Below, piece by piece: positions 1 to 6,961 of a stretch of DNA of 9,175 bases; positions within the stretch are counted from its first letter, which is position 1; every line of letters begins with the position of its first letter. The stretch covers positions 1 through 9,175 of the forward strand of contig JAIYAG010000337.1 of the NCBI GenBank assembly GCA_027489195.1, given 5' to 3'. The notes beneath the pieces were generated by a model, which did no database searches, was not told the DNA's origin, and was given only the letters and a program-made list of their open reading frames with translations. Source of the DNA: Burkholderiales bacterium. GTDB lineage: Bacteria; Pseudomonadota; Gammaproteobacteria; Burkholderiales; Burkholderiaceae_E. Position numbers and translations under genes: made by a program.

Positions 1-596
1 ACCGACACGTCCAGCCCCGAGGTCGGCTCGTCCATGAACACCAGCCGCGGCCCGGTCACCAGGTTGCGGGCGATCTGAAGCCGCTGCTGCATGCCGCCCG
101 AGAAGCGCTCGGGCGTGTCGTCGACGCGGGACGGATCGAGCTCCACCCGCGCCATCCAGTCGCAGGCGGCCGCACGCAGCCGCCCGTAGTGCGAGCCGCC
201 CAGCGCCATCAGCCGCTCGGCGACGTTCGCCCCGGCCGACACCGTCATCCGCAGGCCGTCGCGCGCGTGCTGCTCGACGAAGCCCCAGTCGGTCCGGGCG
301 AGCATGCGTCGCCGCTGCTCCGACAGCGTCGCGAGATCGACGGTCACCGAGCCGCCGGCCTCGTCGCGCAGCGCGTAGCGGACCGTGCCGGCATCCGGCG
401 GCACACGCTGCGCGAGCAGGTTCAGCAGGGTGGTCTTGCCCGAGCCGGACTCGCCGACCACGGCCAGCACCTCGCCCGGCCACAGCTCGAAACCGACGTC
501 GCGGCACGCCCAGCGTGCACCGTAGCGCTTGCCCAGGCCGTGGGCCGAGAGCAGCGGCTGCGGCGGCTGCGGCCGAGGATCGGTCGTGGCGCTCAT
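1..596 (-). CDS. phnK: PhnK, ABC-type ATPase subunit of C-P lyase (partial, C-terminus beyond window)
   Basis: The first 198 residues of an ABC-family nucleotide-binding protein are visible. Walker A is GESGSGKT at residues 48-55, a Q-loop region reads WGFVEQ, the signature is SGGMQ at 165-169, and Walker B is LVFMDEPTSGLD from residue 184. PhnK of E. coli is about 250 residues, so roughly the last 50 are missing past the left edge. In the known system PhnK docks on the PhnGHIJ core and its ATPase activity is needed for phosphonate breakdown; it is not a transporter, and no membrane partner is seen here. The ATG at 596 overlaps the phnJ stop in an ATGA, and no strong Shine-Dalgarno site precedes it, so translation is probably coupled to phnJ. 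Position directly after phnJ separates it from generic oligopeptide-transport ATPases, which it resembles. Confidence 0.95.
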   Translation of the reverse strand, partial: MSATTDPRPQPPQPLLSAHGLGKRYGARWACRDVGFELWPGEVLAVVGESGSGKTTLLNLLAQRVPPDAGTVRYALRDEAGGSVTVDLATLSEQRRRMLARTDWGFVEQHARDGLRMTVSAGANVAERLMALGGSHYGRLRAAACDWMARVELDPSRVDDTPERFSGGMQQRLQIARNLVTGPRLVFMDEPTSGLDVS

Positions 597-1465
597 GCCG
601 AACCGTCCGATCCGAGGTGGCCGGCCTCGCGCCGCTCGCGGCAGTGGTCGCTGTCCGAGCAGACATGGCGGCGCGTGCCGGCGTCGTCGACGATCAGCTC
701 GTCGAGGAAGCTGTCCGACGCCCCGCACAGCGCGCAGGCCTGCGGCCAGCGCTGGACCTCGAACGGATGGTCGTCGAAGGCGAGGCTCTCGACCGTCGTG
801 TACGGCGGGATCGCGTGGATCCGCTTCTCGCGGCCCGCCCCGAAGAGCTGCAGCGCCGGGCTGCGGTGCAGCTTGGGATTGTCGAACTTCGGGATCGGCG
901 AGGGCGACATCAGGTAGCGGCCGTCGACCCGGACCGGATAGTCGTAGGTGGCGGCGATCGCGCCCAGATGCGCGATGTCCTCGTAGAGCCGCACGCTCAT
1001 CAGGCCGTAGTCGGCGAGCGCGTGCAGCCTCGCGGTCTCGGCACGGCGCGGTTCGAGCCGGAACAGCGGCTCGGGCTGCGGCACCTGGAACACCAGGATC
1101 TGCCCGTCACGCAGGGGGCGCTCCGGGATCCGGTGTCGGGTCTGGATCAGCGTCGCGTCGGCGGTGCGCGAGGTGGTCGCCACCCCGGTGGTGCGCGCGA
1201 AGAAGCGCCGGATGTTGACCGCGTTCACGGTGTCGTCGGAGCCCTGGTCGATCACCTTGAGCACGTCCTCGCGGCCGATGAGGGCCGCGGTCACCTGGAT
1301 GCCGCCGGTGCCCCAGCCGTAGGGCAGCGGCATCTCGCGGCTGCCGAAGGGCACCTGGTGGCCGGGGATCGCCACCGCCTTGAGGATCGCGCGGCGCACG
1401 TGACGCTTGGTCTGCTCGTCGAGGAACGCGAAGGTGTAGCCCTCGGCAGTGGGCGCCGCGCTCAC
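593..1465 (-). CDS. phnJ: PhnJ, radical SAM carbon-phosphorus lyase
   Basis: Catalytic subunit that cleaves the C-P bond of ribose 1-phosphonate 5-phosphate, giving a hydrocarbon and ribose 1,2-cyclic phosphate 5-phosphate. The 290-residue product (E. coli 281) is very similar to known PhnJ throughout, for example PYGWGTGGIQ, LIQTRHRIPE, SPIPKFDNPK and ALQLFGAGREKRI. The unusual CX2CX21C iron-sulfur motif is intact at C244, C247 and C269, followed by C275, the equivalent of the catalytic E. coli C272. The glycine proposed to carry the radical (E. coli G32) corresponds to G35 in IPGHQ. The start is a GTG at 1465 overlapping the phnI stop (GTGA), with GGAG at 1473-1476 seven bases upstream; upstream sequence in this frame belongs to a shadow of phnI. 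It should sit in the cytoplasmic PhnGHIJ complex, and all key residues suggest an active enzyme. Confidence 0.98.
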   Translation of the reverse strand: MSAAPTAEGYTFAFLDEQTKRHVRRAILKAVAIPGHQVPFGSREMPLPYGWGTGGIQVTAALIGREDVLKVIDQGSDDTVNAVNIRRFFARTTGVATTSRTADATLIQTRHRIPERPLRDGQILVFQVPQPEPLFRLEPRRAETARLHALADYGLMSVRLYEDIAHLGAIAATYDYPVRVDGRYLMSPSPIPKFDNPKLHRSPALQLFGAGREKRIHAIPPYTTVESLAFDDHPFEVQRWPQACALCGASDSFLDELIVDDAGTRRHVCSDSDHCRERREAGHLGSDGSA

Positions 1466-2571
1466 GGGCGGTCTCCGTCGCGTGCGGCGCGCAGCCGGCG
1501 CACCAGCTCGAGCTCGGCCTGGAAGTCGACGTAGTGCGGCAGCTTCAGGTGCTGAACGAAGCCGGACGACTCGAGGCTGTCGCCGTGCGACAGCACGAAC
1601 TCCTCGTCCTGCGCGGGCGCGGTCACCGGTTCGCCGAGCTCGCGGGCGCGCAGCGCGCGGTCCACCAGCGCCATCGACATCGCCTTGCGCTCGCACTCGC
1701 CGAACGCGAGCCCGTAGCCGCGCGTGAACTGCGGCGGCACCTCGTGTCCGCCGTGGAACTGGTTGATCATCTGGCACTCGGTGACGGTGATCTCGCCGAG
1801 CTCGACCGCGAAGCCCAGTTCGTCCGGCACGAACTCGACGGTGACCTCTCCCATGCGGATCTCGCCGGCGAACGGATGGCTGCTCGCATAGCCGCGCTGC
1901 GTCGAGTAGCCCATCGCCAGCAGCCAGCCTTCGTCCGCGCGGGCGAGCACCTGCAGGCGCGCGTCGCGGCCGGCCGGAAAGCGCATCGGTTCGCGGGTCA
2001 CGTCGAACGGATCGGGTTCGGGTTCCGGCGAGCGCTCGGTGCCGGGTGCGGCCACCGCCGGGCGCTCGGGCTCGATCAGCCCCTCGCGACCCAGCAGGTC
2101 GAGCACACGCGGCATCGTCCGGTCGACCGGAACGTCCTCGGGCGCGACCGGCACCGGACCGCCTTCGGCGGCGAGCGCGAAGTCGAGCAGCCGCTGCGTG
2201 TAGTCGTGCGTGGGGCCGAGCACCTGCCCGCCCGGAAGGTCCTTGAAGGCGGCCGAGATCCGCCGGCGGATCGCCATCGTGCCGGTGTCCAGGGGCTGCG
2301 CGGCCCCCAGCCGCGGCAGCGTGGTCCGGTAGGCGCGCAGCAGGAACACCGCCTCGTACAGGTCGCCGCTCGCCTGCTTGATCGCCAGCGCGGCGAGGTC
2401 CGGGTCGTAGAGCGAGCCTTCGGTCATCACCCGGTGCACGCCGAGACGCAGCTGCTCGCGGATCTGCGCGACCTCGAGCTCGGCCAGCGCCGGATCGCCG
2501 CGACGCGCCGCCGCCAGCAGTCCCCAGGAATGCTCGATCGCGGTCTCGCCGCCCTTCACCGACACGTACAC
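1462..2571 (-). CDS. phnI: PhnI, C-P lyase core subunit (nucleosidase)
   Basis: 369 residues, close to E. coli PhnI (354). With PhnG, PhnH and PhnL, PhnI exchanges the adenine of ATP for a phosphonate, forming ribose 1-phosphonate 5-triphosphate; alone, E. coli PhnI is a purine nucleosidase. Family hallmarks are the N-terminal YVSVKGGETAI, the central GYSTQRGYASSHPFAGEIR, ECQMINQFHGGHE, and the C-terminal SSGFVQHLKLPHYVDFQAEL. A linker around residues 175-215 is rich in Pro and Glu and looks less conserved. The GTG at 2571 is chosen because the family begins with this YVxVKGGE block and GGAGG lies six bases upstream. The gene starts 2 nt after the phnH stop and overlaps phnJ by 4 nt, fitting equimolar production of the complex. 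Confidence 0.97.
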   Translation of the reverse strand: MYVSVKGGETAIEHSWGLLAAARRGDPALAELEVAQIREQLRLGVHRVMTEGSLYDPDLAALAIKQASGDLYEAVFLLRAYRTTLPRLGAAQPLDTGTMAIRRRISAAFKDLPGGQVLGPTHDYTQRLLDFALAAEGGPVPVAPEDVPVDRTMPRVLDLLGREGLIEPERPAVAAPGTERSPEPEPDPFDVTREPMRFPAGRDARLQVLARADEGWLLAMGYSTQRGYASSHPFAGEIRMGEVTVEFVPDELGFAVELGEITVTECQMINQFHGGHEVPPQFTRGYGLAFGECERKAMSMALVDRALRARELGEPVTAPAQDEEFVLSHGDSLESSGFVQHLKLPHYVDFQAELELVRRLRAARDGDRP

Positions 2572-2573
2572 CG

Positions 2574-3191
2574 TCAGCCTCCGTCCGCGGGCGACACCCG
2601 CGTGGTGCGCGGCAGTCCGACGATCGCGTCGCCCGCCACCAGAACCAGGTCGACCCCGCTCGGGAAACGCGCATGGTTGTCGGCCCACTGCGCCCAGAAC
2701 CCGTCGGGCAGACCCGCGGGTGCCAGCGTGACCGGCGCCGCGAGCCCGGGTCCGCTCGCACGCATCGGCGTGCCGCCCTCGAGCGCGGGAAGCTGCACGA
2801 TCAGCGTGGTCGAGCGCTCCGGCGCCTCGTCGGTGCCGAGCGCGAAGTCGGCGAGGCGCGCGCCTGCGCGACCGAGTGCCGCCGGCTCGACGACCAGCGC
2901 GAACACCGCCGCATCGCGTCGCGCCGCGACCGGCGCGCCGCTGTGGAAGCGCAGCCAGGCGGACGCGTCGGCCCCCTCCCACCAGACCGGCGTCTCGGGA
3001 TCGGCGAGGGCGAGCAGCAGCGCCGCCGCCGCGGGGGCGAGCCCCGGCACCTCGGGCGCGACCGCGGGACAGGGGACCGCCGCCGCGGGCCGGGACAGCG
3101 CGGTCAGCAGTGCCCGGAACACCGCCTGCGCGCCGCCCTGCGGGTCGGCGAGCCCGGGCGGCAGGTCGTCCATCGGGGCCGCTGCGTTCAT
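2574..3191 (-). CDS. phnH: PhnH, C-P lyase core subunit
   Basis: 205 residues (E. coli PhnH 194). PhnH is a structural and possibly substrate-binding subunit of the PhnGHIJ core; its fold is related to PLP-dependent transferases but lacks the cofactor lysine, and no independent catalytic activity is known. Recognisable segments are PPGLADPQGGAQAVFRALLTALSRP near the N-terminus (here residues about 10-33), VWWEGADASAWLRFHSG in the middle, FALGTDEAPERSTTLIVQL, and the C-terminal FWAQWADNHARFPSGVDLVL. The protein is rich in alanine, as expected from base composition. The ATG at 3191 overlaps the phnG stop in an ATGA; an in-frame ATG 15 residues in would also give a plausible start, but the overlap favours the first. 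No strong Shine-Dalgarno is seen, so coupling to phnG is likely. Confidence 0.95.
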   Translation of the reverse strand: MNAAAPMDDLPPGLADPQGGAQAVFRALLTALSRPAAAVPCPAVAPEVPGLAPAAAALLLALADPETPVWWEGADASAWLRFHSGAPVAARRDAAVFALVVEPAALGRAGARLADFALGTDEAPERSTTLIVQLPALEGGTPMRASGPGLAAPVTLAPAGLPDGFWAQWADNHARFPSGVDLVLVAGDAIVGLPRTTRVSPADGG

Positions 3192-3658
3192 TCGCCGCGC
3201 ACCGACGTGAAGAACTCGACCCGGCTCGCACCGGCCCGCGCCGCGGCGGCCTCGCGCTGCTGCACCTGCACGCCGCGCAGCGGTTCGATCAGGCCCGGCG
3301 CGAGCCGATCCCGATAGGCCGGCACCTGCATCAGCGCATCGAGCACCGCGACCAGCTCGGCCTTGCGGGCGTCGCGACCCAGCACGTGTCCGCTGCCCAC
3401 CGGCCCGTCGGCCAGCCGCACCGCACACCGCGTGACCGTCGCCTCGCCGAGATTGAAGGCGTCGCCGCCGCCGCCGATCCGCCCGCGCAGCATCACCATG
3501 CCGATCTCCGGGCGCCGCAGCAGCGACCAGCGCTGCGAGGGCGCCCAGCGCGCGAGGCCGTCCTCCAGCTCGGCCGTCGCGGCGCGGGCCAGCACCGACA
3601 GCCAGTCCTGTCGCAGCGCGACGTCCTCGGCCACCGTGCCGGGGTCGGGCGGAGTCAT
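3188..3658 (-). CDS. phnG: PhnG, C-P lyase core subunit, first visible gene of the operon
   Basis: 156 residues (E. coli PhnG 150). PhnG is a small subunit of the PhnGHIJ complex and acts with PhnH, PhnI and PhnL in the first nucleosidase step. The pattern RQDWLSVLARA near the N-terminus, RRPEIGMVMLRGRIGGGGDAFNLGEATVTRCAV in the middle (about residues 48-80), GSGHVLGRDARKAELVAVLDAL, and the C-terminal KVEFFTSVRGE-like tail (here SRVEFFTSVRGE) are typical of the family. The ATG at 3658 fits the usual N-terminus, although the upstream GAGACAG is only a weak ribosome site. It opens the phnGHIJK block; the GntR-type regulator PhnF that often precedes phnG is absent here, and a divergent DUF1045 gene takes its place. 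Confidence 0.95.
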   Translation of the reverse strand: MTPPDPGTVAEDVALRQDWLSVLARAATAELEDGLARWAPSQRWSLLRRPEIGMVMLRGRIGGGGDAFNLGEATVTRCAVRLADGPVGSGHVLGRDARKAELVAVLDALMQVPAYRDRLAPGLIEPLRGVQVQQREAAAARAGASRVEFFTSVRGE

Positions 3659-3817
3659 CTGTCTGTCTCAGTGAGTGTGTAGGCTCGACAGCCTCGCGAT
3701 CCAACAAGTCACGACCATGACAGTCGGTTGCCTGCCGCGCGCTTCCCGGCACGGGTGCTGCGGTGCGGCCGCCCTCCGAGAGCGTCGCGTCGCGCTCGGT
3801 GCAGTCGGAGTGCGGCC
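3659..3817. promoter_or_regulatory. Divergent phnG / DUF1045 intergenic region with two dyads
   Basis: This 159-bp spacer must hold the promoters of both the phn operon (leftward) and the DUF1045 gene (rightward). A possible leftward sigma-70 promoter has TTGTTG as -35 (complement of 3702-3707) and CCTACA as -10 (complement of 3678-3683) with an 18-bp spacer; the -10 match is poor. A perfect 5-bp inverted repeat with a 4-nt gap (AGGCT cgac AGCCT, 3681-3694) overlaps that -10 and spacer, and a second imperfect dyad (GTCA cgacca TGAC, 3708-3721) overlaps the -35 side. Such placement would suit a repressor, or control by phosphate starvation, but no clear Pho box was recognised. Promoter assignment is tentative. 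Confidence 0.35.
3807..3810 (+). promoter_or_regulatory. Ribosome binding site deciding the GTG start of the DUF1045 gene
   Basis: GGAG lies seven bases before the GTG at 3818 and supports that start over the TTG at 3728. Confidence 0.6.
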
Positions 3818-4540
3818 GTGACCGAGCCGACGCCGAGCGCGTCACCGCGCTGGGCGGTGTACTACGCACCGGCCGCAGGCAGCCCGTGGTGGCGGTTCGG
3901 CAGCGCCTGGCTCGGGCGCGACGAGATCGCCGATCGACCGCTCGCGCAGACCCCGCCGCCCGCCGGCATCGACGGGGCCCGCTGGACCGCGATGACCGAG
4001 GCGCCGCGCCGCTACGGCTTCCACGCGACGCTGAAGGCACCGTTCCGTCTCGCCGACGGCGTGAGCGAATCGGACCTCCGGGCGGCCCTGGCCGCGACCG
4101 CCGCCCGCCTTCGGCCCGTGGCGCTCGGGACGCTGGTGCCGCGGGTGTTCGACGGCTGGGTCGCGCTGACCGCGCCGCAGGCCGACGCGCCGCTGGCCGA
4201 GCTCGCCGCCGCCTGCGTGGTCGAGCTCGATGCGCTGCGCGCACCGCTGTCCGCGGACGAGCTCGCGCGTCGCCGCGCTCTGGACCTGGATGCGCGAGGG
4301 CGCGAGCTGCTGCTGACCTATGGCTATCCGCAGGTGCTGGAACGGTTCCGCTTCCACCTGACGCTCGCCGCGGTCGACGACCCGGCGCTCGCCGAACGCG
4401 TCCGCGCGGCGGCCGAAGCGGCGGCCGCACCGCTCGGGCGCGACCATCCGGCGGTGCTCGATCGGCTGTGCCTGTTCGTCGAGCCGGCGCCGGGTGCGCC
4501 GCTGCGGCGCGTGCACGAGGTCGCGCTCGCTCTCGGCTGA
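3818..4540 (+). CDS. DUF1045 phosphonate-cluster protein, 2H phosphoesterase-like
   Basis: 240 residues, matching the DUF1045 family of putative phosphonate metabolism proteins commonly found beside C-P lyase genes. The N-terminus has the family block WAVYYAP (12-18) and WWRFGSAWLG (24-33). Two His-x-Thr motifs are present, YGFHATLKAPFR (H69, T71) and FRFHLTLAAV (H180, T182), the arrangement of 2H phosphoesterases, which open cyclic phosphodiesters. The GTG at 3818 is chosen because GGAG lies seven bases upstream (3807-3810) and the family starts near the WAVYYAP block; a TTG at 3728 in the same frame would add 30 basic low-complexity residues and is unlikely. It is divergent from phnG, so shared regulation is plausible. 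Its exact reaction is not established; opening of the cyclic ribose phosphate from PhnJ is inference. Confidence 0.9.
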   Translation: MTEPTPSASPRWAVYYAPAAGSPWWRFGSAWLGRDEIADRPLAQTPPPAGIDGARWTAMTEAPRRYGFHATLKAPFRLADGVSESDLRAALAATAARLRPVALGTLVPRVFDGWVALTAPQADAPLAELAAACVVELDALRAPLSADELARRRALDLDARGRELLLTYGYPQVLERFRFHLTLAAVDDPALAERVRAAAEAAAAPLGRDHPAVLDRLCLFVEPAPGAPLRRVHEVALALG

Positions 4541-4546
4541 CGGGAC

Positions 4547-4591
4547 TCGGCCGGCCGCGACGAACGCCGTCACGTCGTCGGGTACCGGCTC
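4547..4591 (-). repeat. Remnant copy of the 3' end of the alpha/beta hydrolase gene (direct repeat with 7910-7954)
   Basis: These 45 bases match 7910-7954 at 39 positions, including 23 identical bases in a row (4558-4580 against 7921-7943). On the minus strand the segment reads PVPDDVTAFVAAG, while the hydrolase C-terminus reads PVLDDVTAFVVGG before its stop. In the remnant the stop has become CGA. Weaker similarity continues leftward to about 4538, touching the stop of the DUF1045 gene. The match is far too long to be chance even in GC-rich DNA. It is either the tail of a lost paralogous gene or one arm of a direct repeat formed during insertion or rearrangement. No open gene can be built from it. 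Confidence 0.75.
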
Positions 4592-4600
4592 GCCCCGGCC

Positions 4601-4996
4601 CTACTTCAGCAGCCGCATCCCCAGCCGTCTGGCGGCCTTCGCGTCGAAGGTGACGGCCGTGGCGCCCCGCTCGGCGGCCAAGGACACGATCAGCGCGTCA
4701 TGCAGATCGACGCGGCCGCGCCTGTAGAGCGATACGGCCCGGCGCACGGCGGCCGCCTCCTGGACCTGTAATGCCGCAGCCGAGAGCAGATCGTCCAGGA
4801 CCTCACAGACCAGCGACGGCTTGGCGGCATAGCGGCTCTCGAGCACCCAGACGGTCTCGAGCAGCGCGACGAGGCTCACGAAGGCGGGCTCGGCGGCGCT
4901 GATCTCTTCCTCGATGAGGCGGGTGGCCGCCGTCGATTGACTCGGGTCGTCCTGCGCGATGTAGCGCACCAGCACGTTCGTGTCGAGGGCCCACAT
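4601..4996 (-). CDS. vapC: VapC-type PIN-domain ribonuclease toxin
   Basis: 131 residues, the usual size of a VapC toxin. PIN-domain nucleases cut RNA, often tRNA or rRNA, with Mg2+ held by acidic residues. The set is visible: D5 in MWALDTNVLVRY, E47 in LVALLETVWVLE, D100 in VDLHDALIVSLA, and D118 in AVTFDAKAARRL. A conserved bulky and charged helix lies between residues 50 and 90. The ATG at 4996 overlaps the antitoxin stop by one base (TGATG), the classic coupling of a toxin to its antitoxin; open sequence upstream in this frame is a shadow of the antitoxin gene. It converges with the DUF1045 gene 60 bp away. The RNA target cannot be read from the sequence. Confidence 0.93.
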   Translation of the reverse strand: MWALDTNVLVRYIAQDDPSQSTAATRLIEEEISAAEPAFVSLVALLETVWVLESRYAAKPSLVCEVLDDLLSAAALQVQEAAAVRRAVSLYRRGRVDLHDALIVSLAAERGATAVTFDAKAARRLGMRLLK

Positions 4997-5250
4997 CAGC
5001 GCGCGCCGGCACGCGCCCGGCGCTCGGCGATCGCCTGCTGCATGTCTTCCAGCGTAACGGGTTGCGGGGGAACCGGTACCCGGCCCCTGAGCCTGCGCAC
5101 GTCGCCCACGGCCGGGATGAGGCGCACGCCCTCCTCGTCCATGCAGAAGCGCACCACCGAGCCCTGGACAAGACCCAGCCTCCTGCGCACATCCGCGGGG
5201 ATGACCACCTGCCCCTTGCTCGAAACGGTGGCGCTGAGTTCGATGGCCAT
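4996..5250 (-). CDS. vapB: AbrB/SpoVT-family antitoxin of the VapBC pair
   Basis: 84 residues. The N-terminal half is a swapped-hairpin AbrB domain: SATVSSKGQVVIPADVRRRLGL followed by GSVVRFCMDEEGVRLIPA (about residues 6-47). The C-terminal tail, with DMQQAIAERRARAGAR, is a probable toxin-binding helix. Such antitoxins bind and block the PIN toxin and, as a complex, repress their own promoter. The ATG at 5250 is preceded by GGAG (complement of 5258-5261) at seven bases. It ends in a 1-nt overlap with vapC. The palindrome at 5295-5313 upstream is its likely operator. Confidence 0.93.
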   Translation of the reverse strand: MAIELSATVSSKGQVVIPADVRRRLGLVQGSVVRFCMDEEGVRLIPAVGDVRRLRGRVPVPPQPVTLEDMQQAIAERRARAGAR

Positions 5251-5294
5251 GAGCGGGCTCCGTTCGGGCGTGTGCGGCAGGGTGCCGCATCACA

Positions 5295-5313
5295 GTAAGA
5301 CATGATGACTTAC
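5295..5313. promoter_or_regulatory. Palindromic operator of vapBC
   Basis: A 19-bp dyad of form GTAAG-A-CAT-G-ATG-A-CTTAC, with 8 of 9 pairs matching around a central G. It lies 45 bp upstream of the antitoxin start in a locally AT-richer patch and covers the proposed -10. Autorepression by an AbrB-type VapBC complex through such sites is known for the family; binding here is inferred. Confidence 0.6.
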
Positions 5314-5331
5314 CATACAGGCCTTGTCCAA
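5302..5331 (-). promoter_or_regulatory. Candidate sigma-70 promoter of vapBC
   Basis: On the minus strand TTGGAC (complement of 5326-5331) and CATCAT (complement of 5302-5307) are separated by 18 bp. Both boxes are imperfect (3/6 and 4/6). The -10 lies inside the palindromic operator, which fits repression by the antitoxin complex. The transcript would start about 40-50 bases before the vapB ATG. Confidence 0.4.
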
Positions 5332-5451
5332 CCCGGGCGCGCGCGGACCGGCTCGATGCCAATTCCCGCACGGTCCGGCGCGACGCCCTCTCGCCGCCCG
5401 CGTACCGTTCCACCGGACGCCCGGCCGAGGCGTCTCAGCCCGCCCGCCCCC

Positions 5452-5457
5452 AGGAGG
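5452..5457 (+). promoter_or_regulatory. Strong Shine-Dalgarno site of the DUF2252 gene
   Basis: AGGAGG stands five bases before the ATG at 5463 and fixes this as the start. Confidence 0.8.
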
Positions 5458-5462
5458 CCGAC

Positions 5463-6959
5463 ATGCCCGTCACACCGACGCCCCGCGCACCGCGCCGCCG
5501 CGCGCCGATCGCCGCGCCCGCGAAGGTCCGCACCCGCAAGGCCGCGGCTGCACACGCGCCCGCCGTCCCCCCCGCCCGCCTTCCCGAGCAGTCCCACGGC
5601 CTGCCGCATGCCGAGCGACTCGCCGCAGGCAAGGCGCTGCGGTCCCGCGTCGCGCGCGAGGCCGTCGCGAAATGGCTGCCCGACGGCCGCCGCGCCGACC
5701 CCGTCGACCTGCTGGTGGCGAGCAGCGCCGGCCGCGTGCCCGAGCTGGTGCCGATCCGCTACGGGCGGATGCTGGCCAGCCCCTTCACGTTCTTCCGCGG
5801 CGCGGCGACGGTGATGGCGCACGACCTGTCGTTCCTGCCGGTCACGGGCATGCAGGTGGTGGCCTGCGGCGACTGCCACCTGATGAACTTCGGCGGCTTC
5901 GCGTCGGCCGAGCGGCAGCTGGTCTTCGACATCAACGACTTCGACGAGGTGTCGGTCGCGCCCTGGGAGTGGGACGTGCTGCGGCTCTCGGCGAGCTTCG
6001 TGATCGCGGGGCGCGCCAACGGCTTTCGCGAGGCCGACAGCCGCGAGGCGGCCTGGACGGCCGCGCAGTCGTACCGCACGCACATGGCCCGCTACGCGGA
6101 GATGCCGGTACTCGAGGCCTACTACGAGTCGATCGACCTCAAGCGGCTGTTCCTGACCGAGGAGACCGACGAGGAGATGCGCGCGCTCAACCGCAAGCGC
6201 ATCCGGAAGGCACAGCGCGAGTCCGCGCACCTGAAGGAGTACGCGAAGCTCGCGGTGCAGTCGGGCGACGCGCCGCGGATCCGTGACGAGCCGCCGCTGA
6301 TCTTCCACGACACGGACATGTCGCGTCAGGCCGGTTTCCGCGAGATGGTGGAGCGGATGCAGGCCGAGTACGCGGCCTCGCTGCCGCCCGAGCGTCGGCT
6401 GCTGTTCGACCGCTTCCGCCTCGCCGACGTGGCGATCAAGGTGGTGGGCGTGGGCAGCGTGGGCACCTACTGCGGGATCGCGCTGATGGTCTCGGGCACC
6501 GGCGACCCGCTGTTCCTCCAGTACAAGGAGGCGCGTCCGTCGGTGCTCGAGCCGTACTGCGGGCGGCTGCCCTTCGCGCACGACGGCGAGCGCGTGGTCT
6601 TCGGCCAGCGGCTGCTGCAGGCGAGCGCCGACATCTTCCTCGGCTGGACCACGGGCGGCTTCACCGGCCGCAACTTCTACATCCGCCAGCTGCGCGATGC
6701 GAAGATCAAGCCGACGGTGGAGATCATGAAGCCGGCCAACCTGCGCACCTATGCCACAGCCTGCGGCTGGGCGCTGGCCCGCGCGCACAAGCGCACCGCC
6801 GACGCGGTGATGCTCACCGGATACCTCGGCACGAGCACGGCCTTCGAGGACGCGGTGACCGCCTTCGCGGCACGCTACGCGGATCGCAACGAGCGCGACC
6901 ACGCGGCGCTGGTGGCCGCGGTCCGGGCTGGACGGATTGAAGCGCTCGGCGAGACCTGA
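5463..6959 (+). CDS. DUF2252 family protein (kinase-like fold, function unknown)
   Basis: 498 residues, a full-length DUF2252 protein. Family motifs in order: LVPIRYGRMLASPFTFFRGA (about 95-114), GDCHLMNFGGF (136-146), FDINDFDE (155-162), WEWDVLRL (168-175), VGVGSVGT (328-335), and LQYKEA (352-357). The GDxHxxNFG and DFDE blocks resemble the catalytic loop and metal-binding motif of aminoglycoside-phosphotransferase-like kinases, but the substrate of the family is not known to me. The first 45 residues are an Ala/Pro/Arg-rich, probably disordered basic tail with no signal peptide. A strong Shine-Dalgarno supports the start. The gene stands alone on the plus strand, diverging from vapBC, and its stop lies only two bases before a tRNA-Ser fragment. 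Its base composition resembles the phn genes. Confidence 0.9.
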   Translation: MPVTPTPRAPRRRAPIAAPAKVRTRKAAAAHAPAVPPARLPEQSHGLPHAERLAAGKALRSRVAREAVAKWLPDGRRADPVDLLVASSAGRVPELVPIRYGRMLASPFTFFRGAATVMAHDLSFLPVTGMQVVACGDCHLMNFGGFASAERQLVFDINDFDEVSVAPWEWDVLRLSASFVIAGRANGFREADSREAAWTAAQSYRTHMARYAEMPVLEAYYESIDLKRLFLTEETDEEMRALNRKRIRKAQRESAHLKEYAKLAVQSGDAPRIRDEPPLIFHDTDMSRQAGFREMVERMQAEYAASLPPERRLLFDRFRLADVAIKVVGVGSVGTYCGIALMVSGTGDPLFLQYKEARPSVLEPYCGRLPFAHDGERVVFGQRLLQASADIFLGWTTGGFTGRNFYIRQLRDAKIKPTVEIMKPANLRTYATACGWALARAHKRTADAVMLTGYLGTSTAFEDAVTAFAARYADRNERDHAALVAAVRAGRIEALGET

Positions 6960-6961
6960 TC

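Noticed and set aside
593..3231. Long alternative frames on both strands across the phn genes
   Set aside because: They give Arg/Ala/Pro-rich translations typical of GC-rich shadow frames, while the phn frames carry clear family motifs.
3728..3817. Upstream TTG start for the DUF1045 gene
   Set aside because: It would add 30 low-complexity basic residues; the GTG at 3818 has a good ribosome site and fits the family N-terminus.
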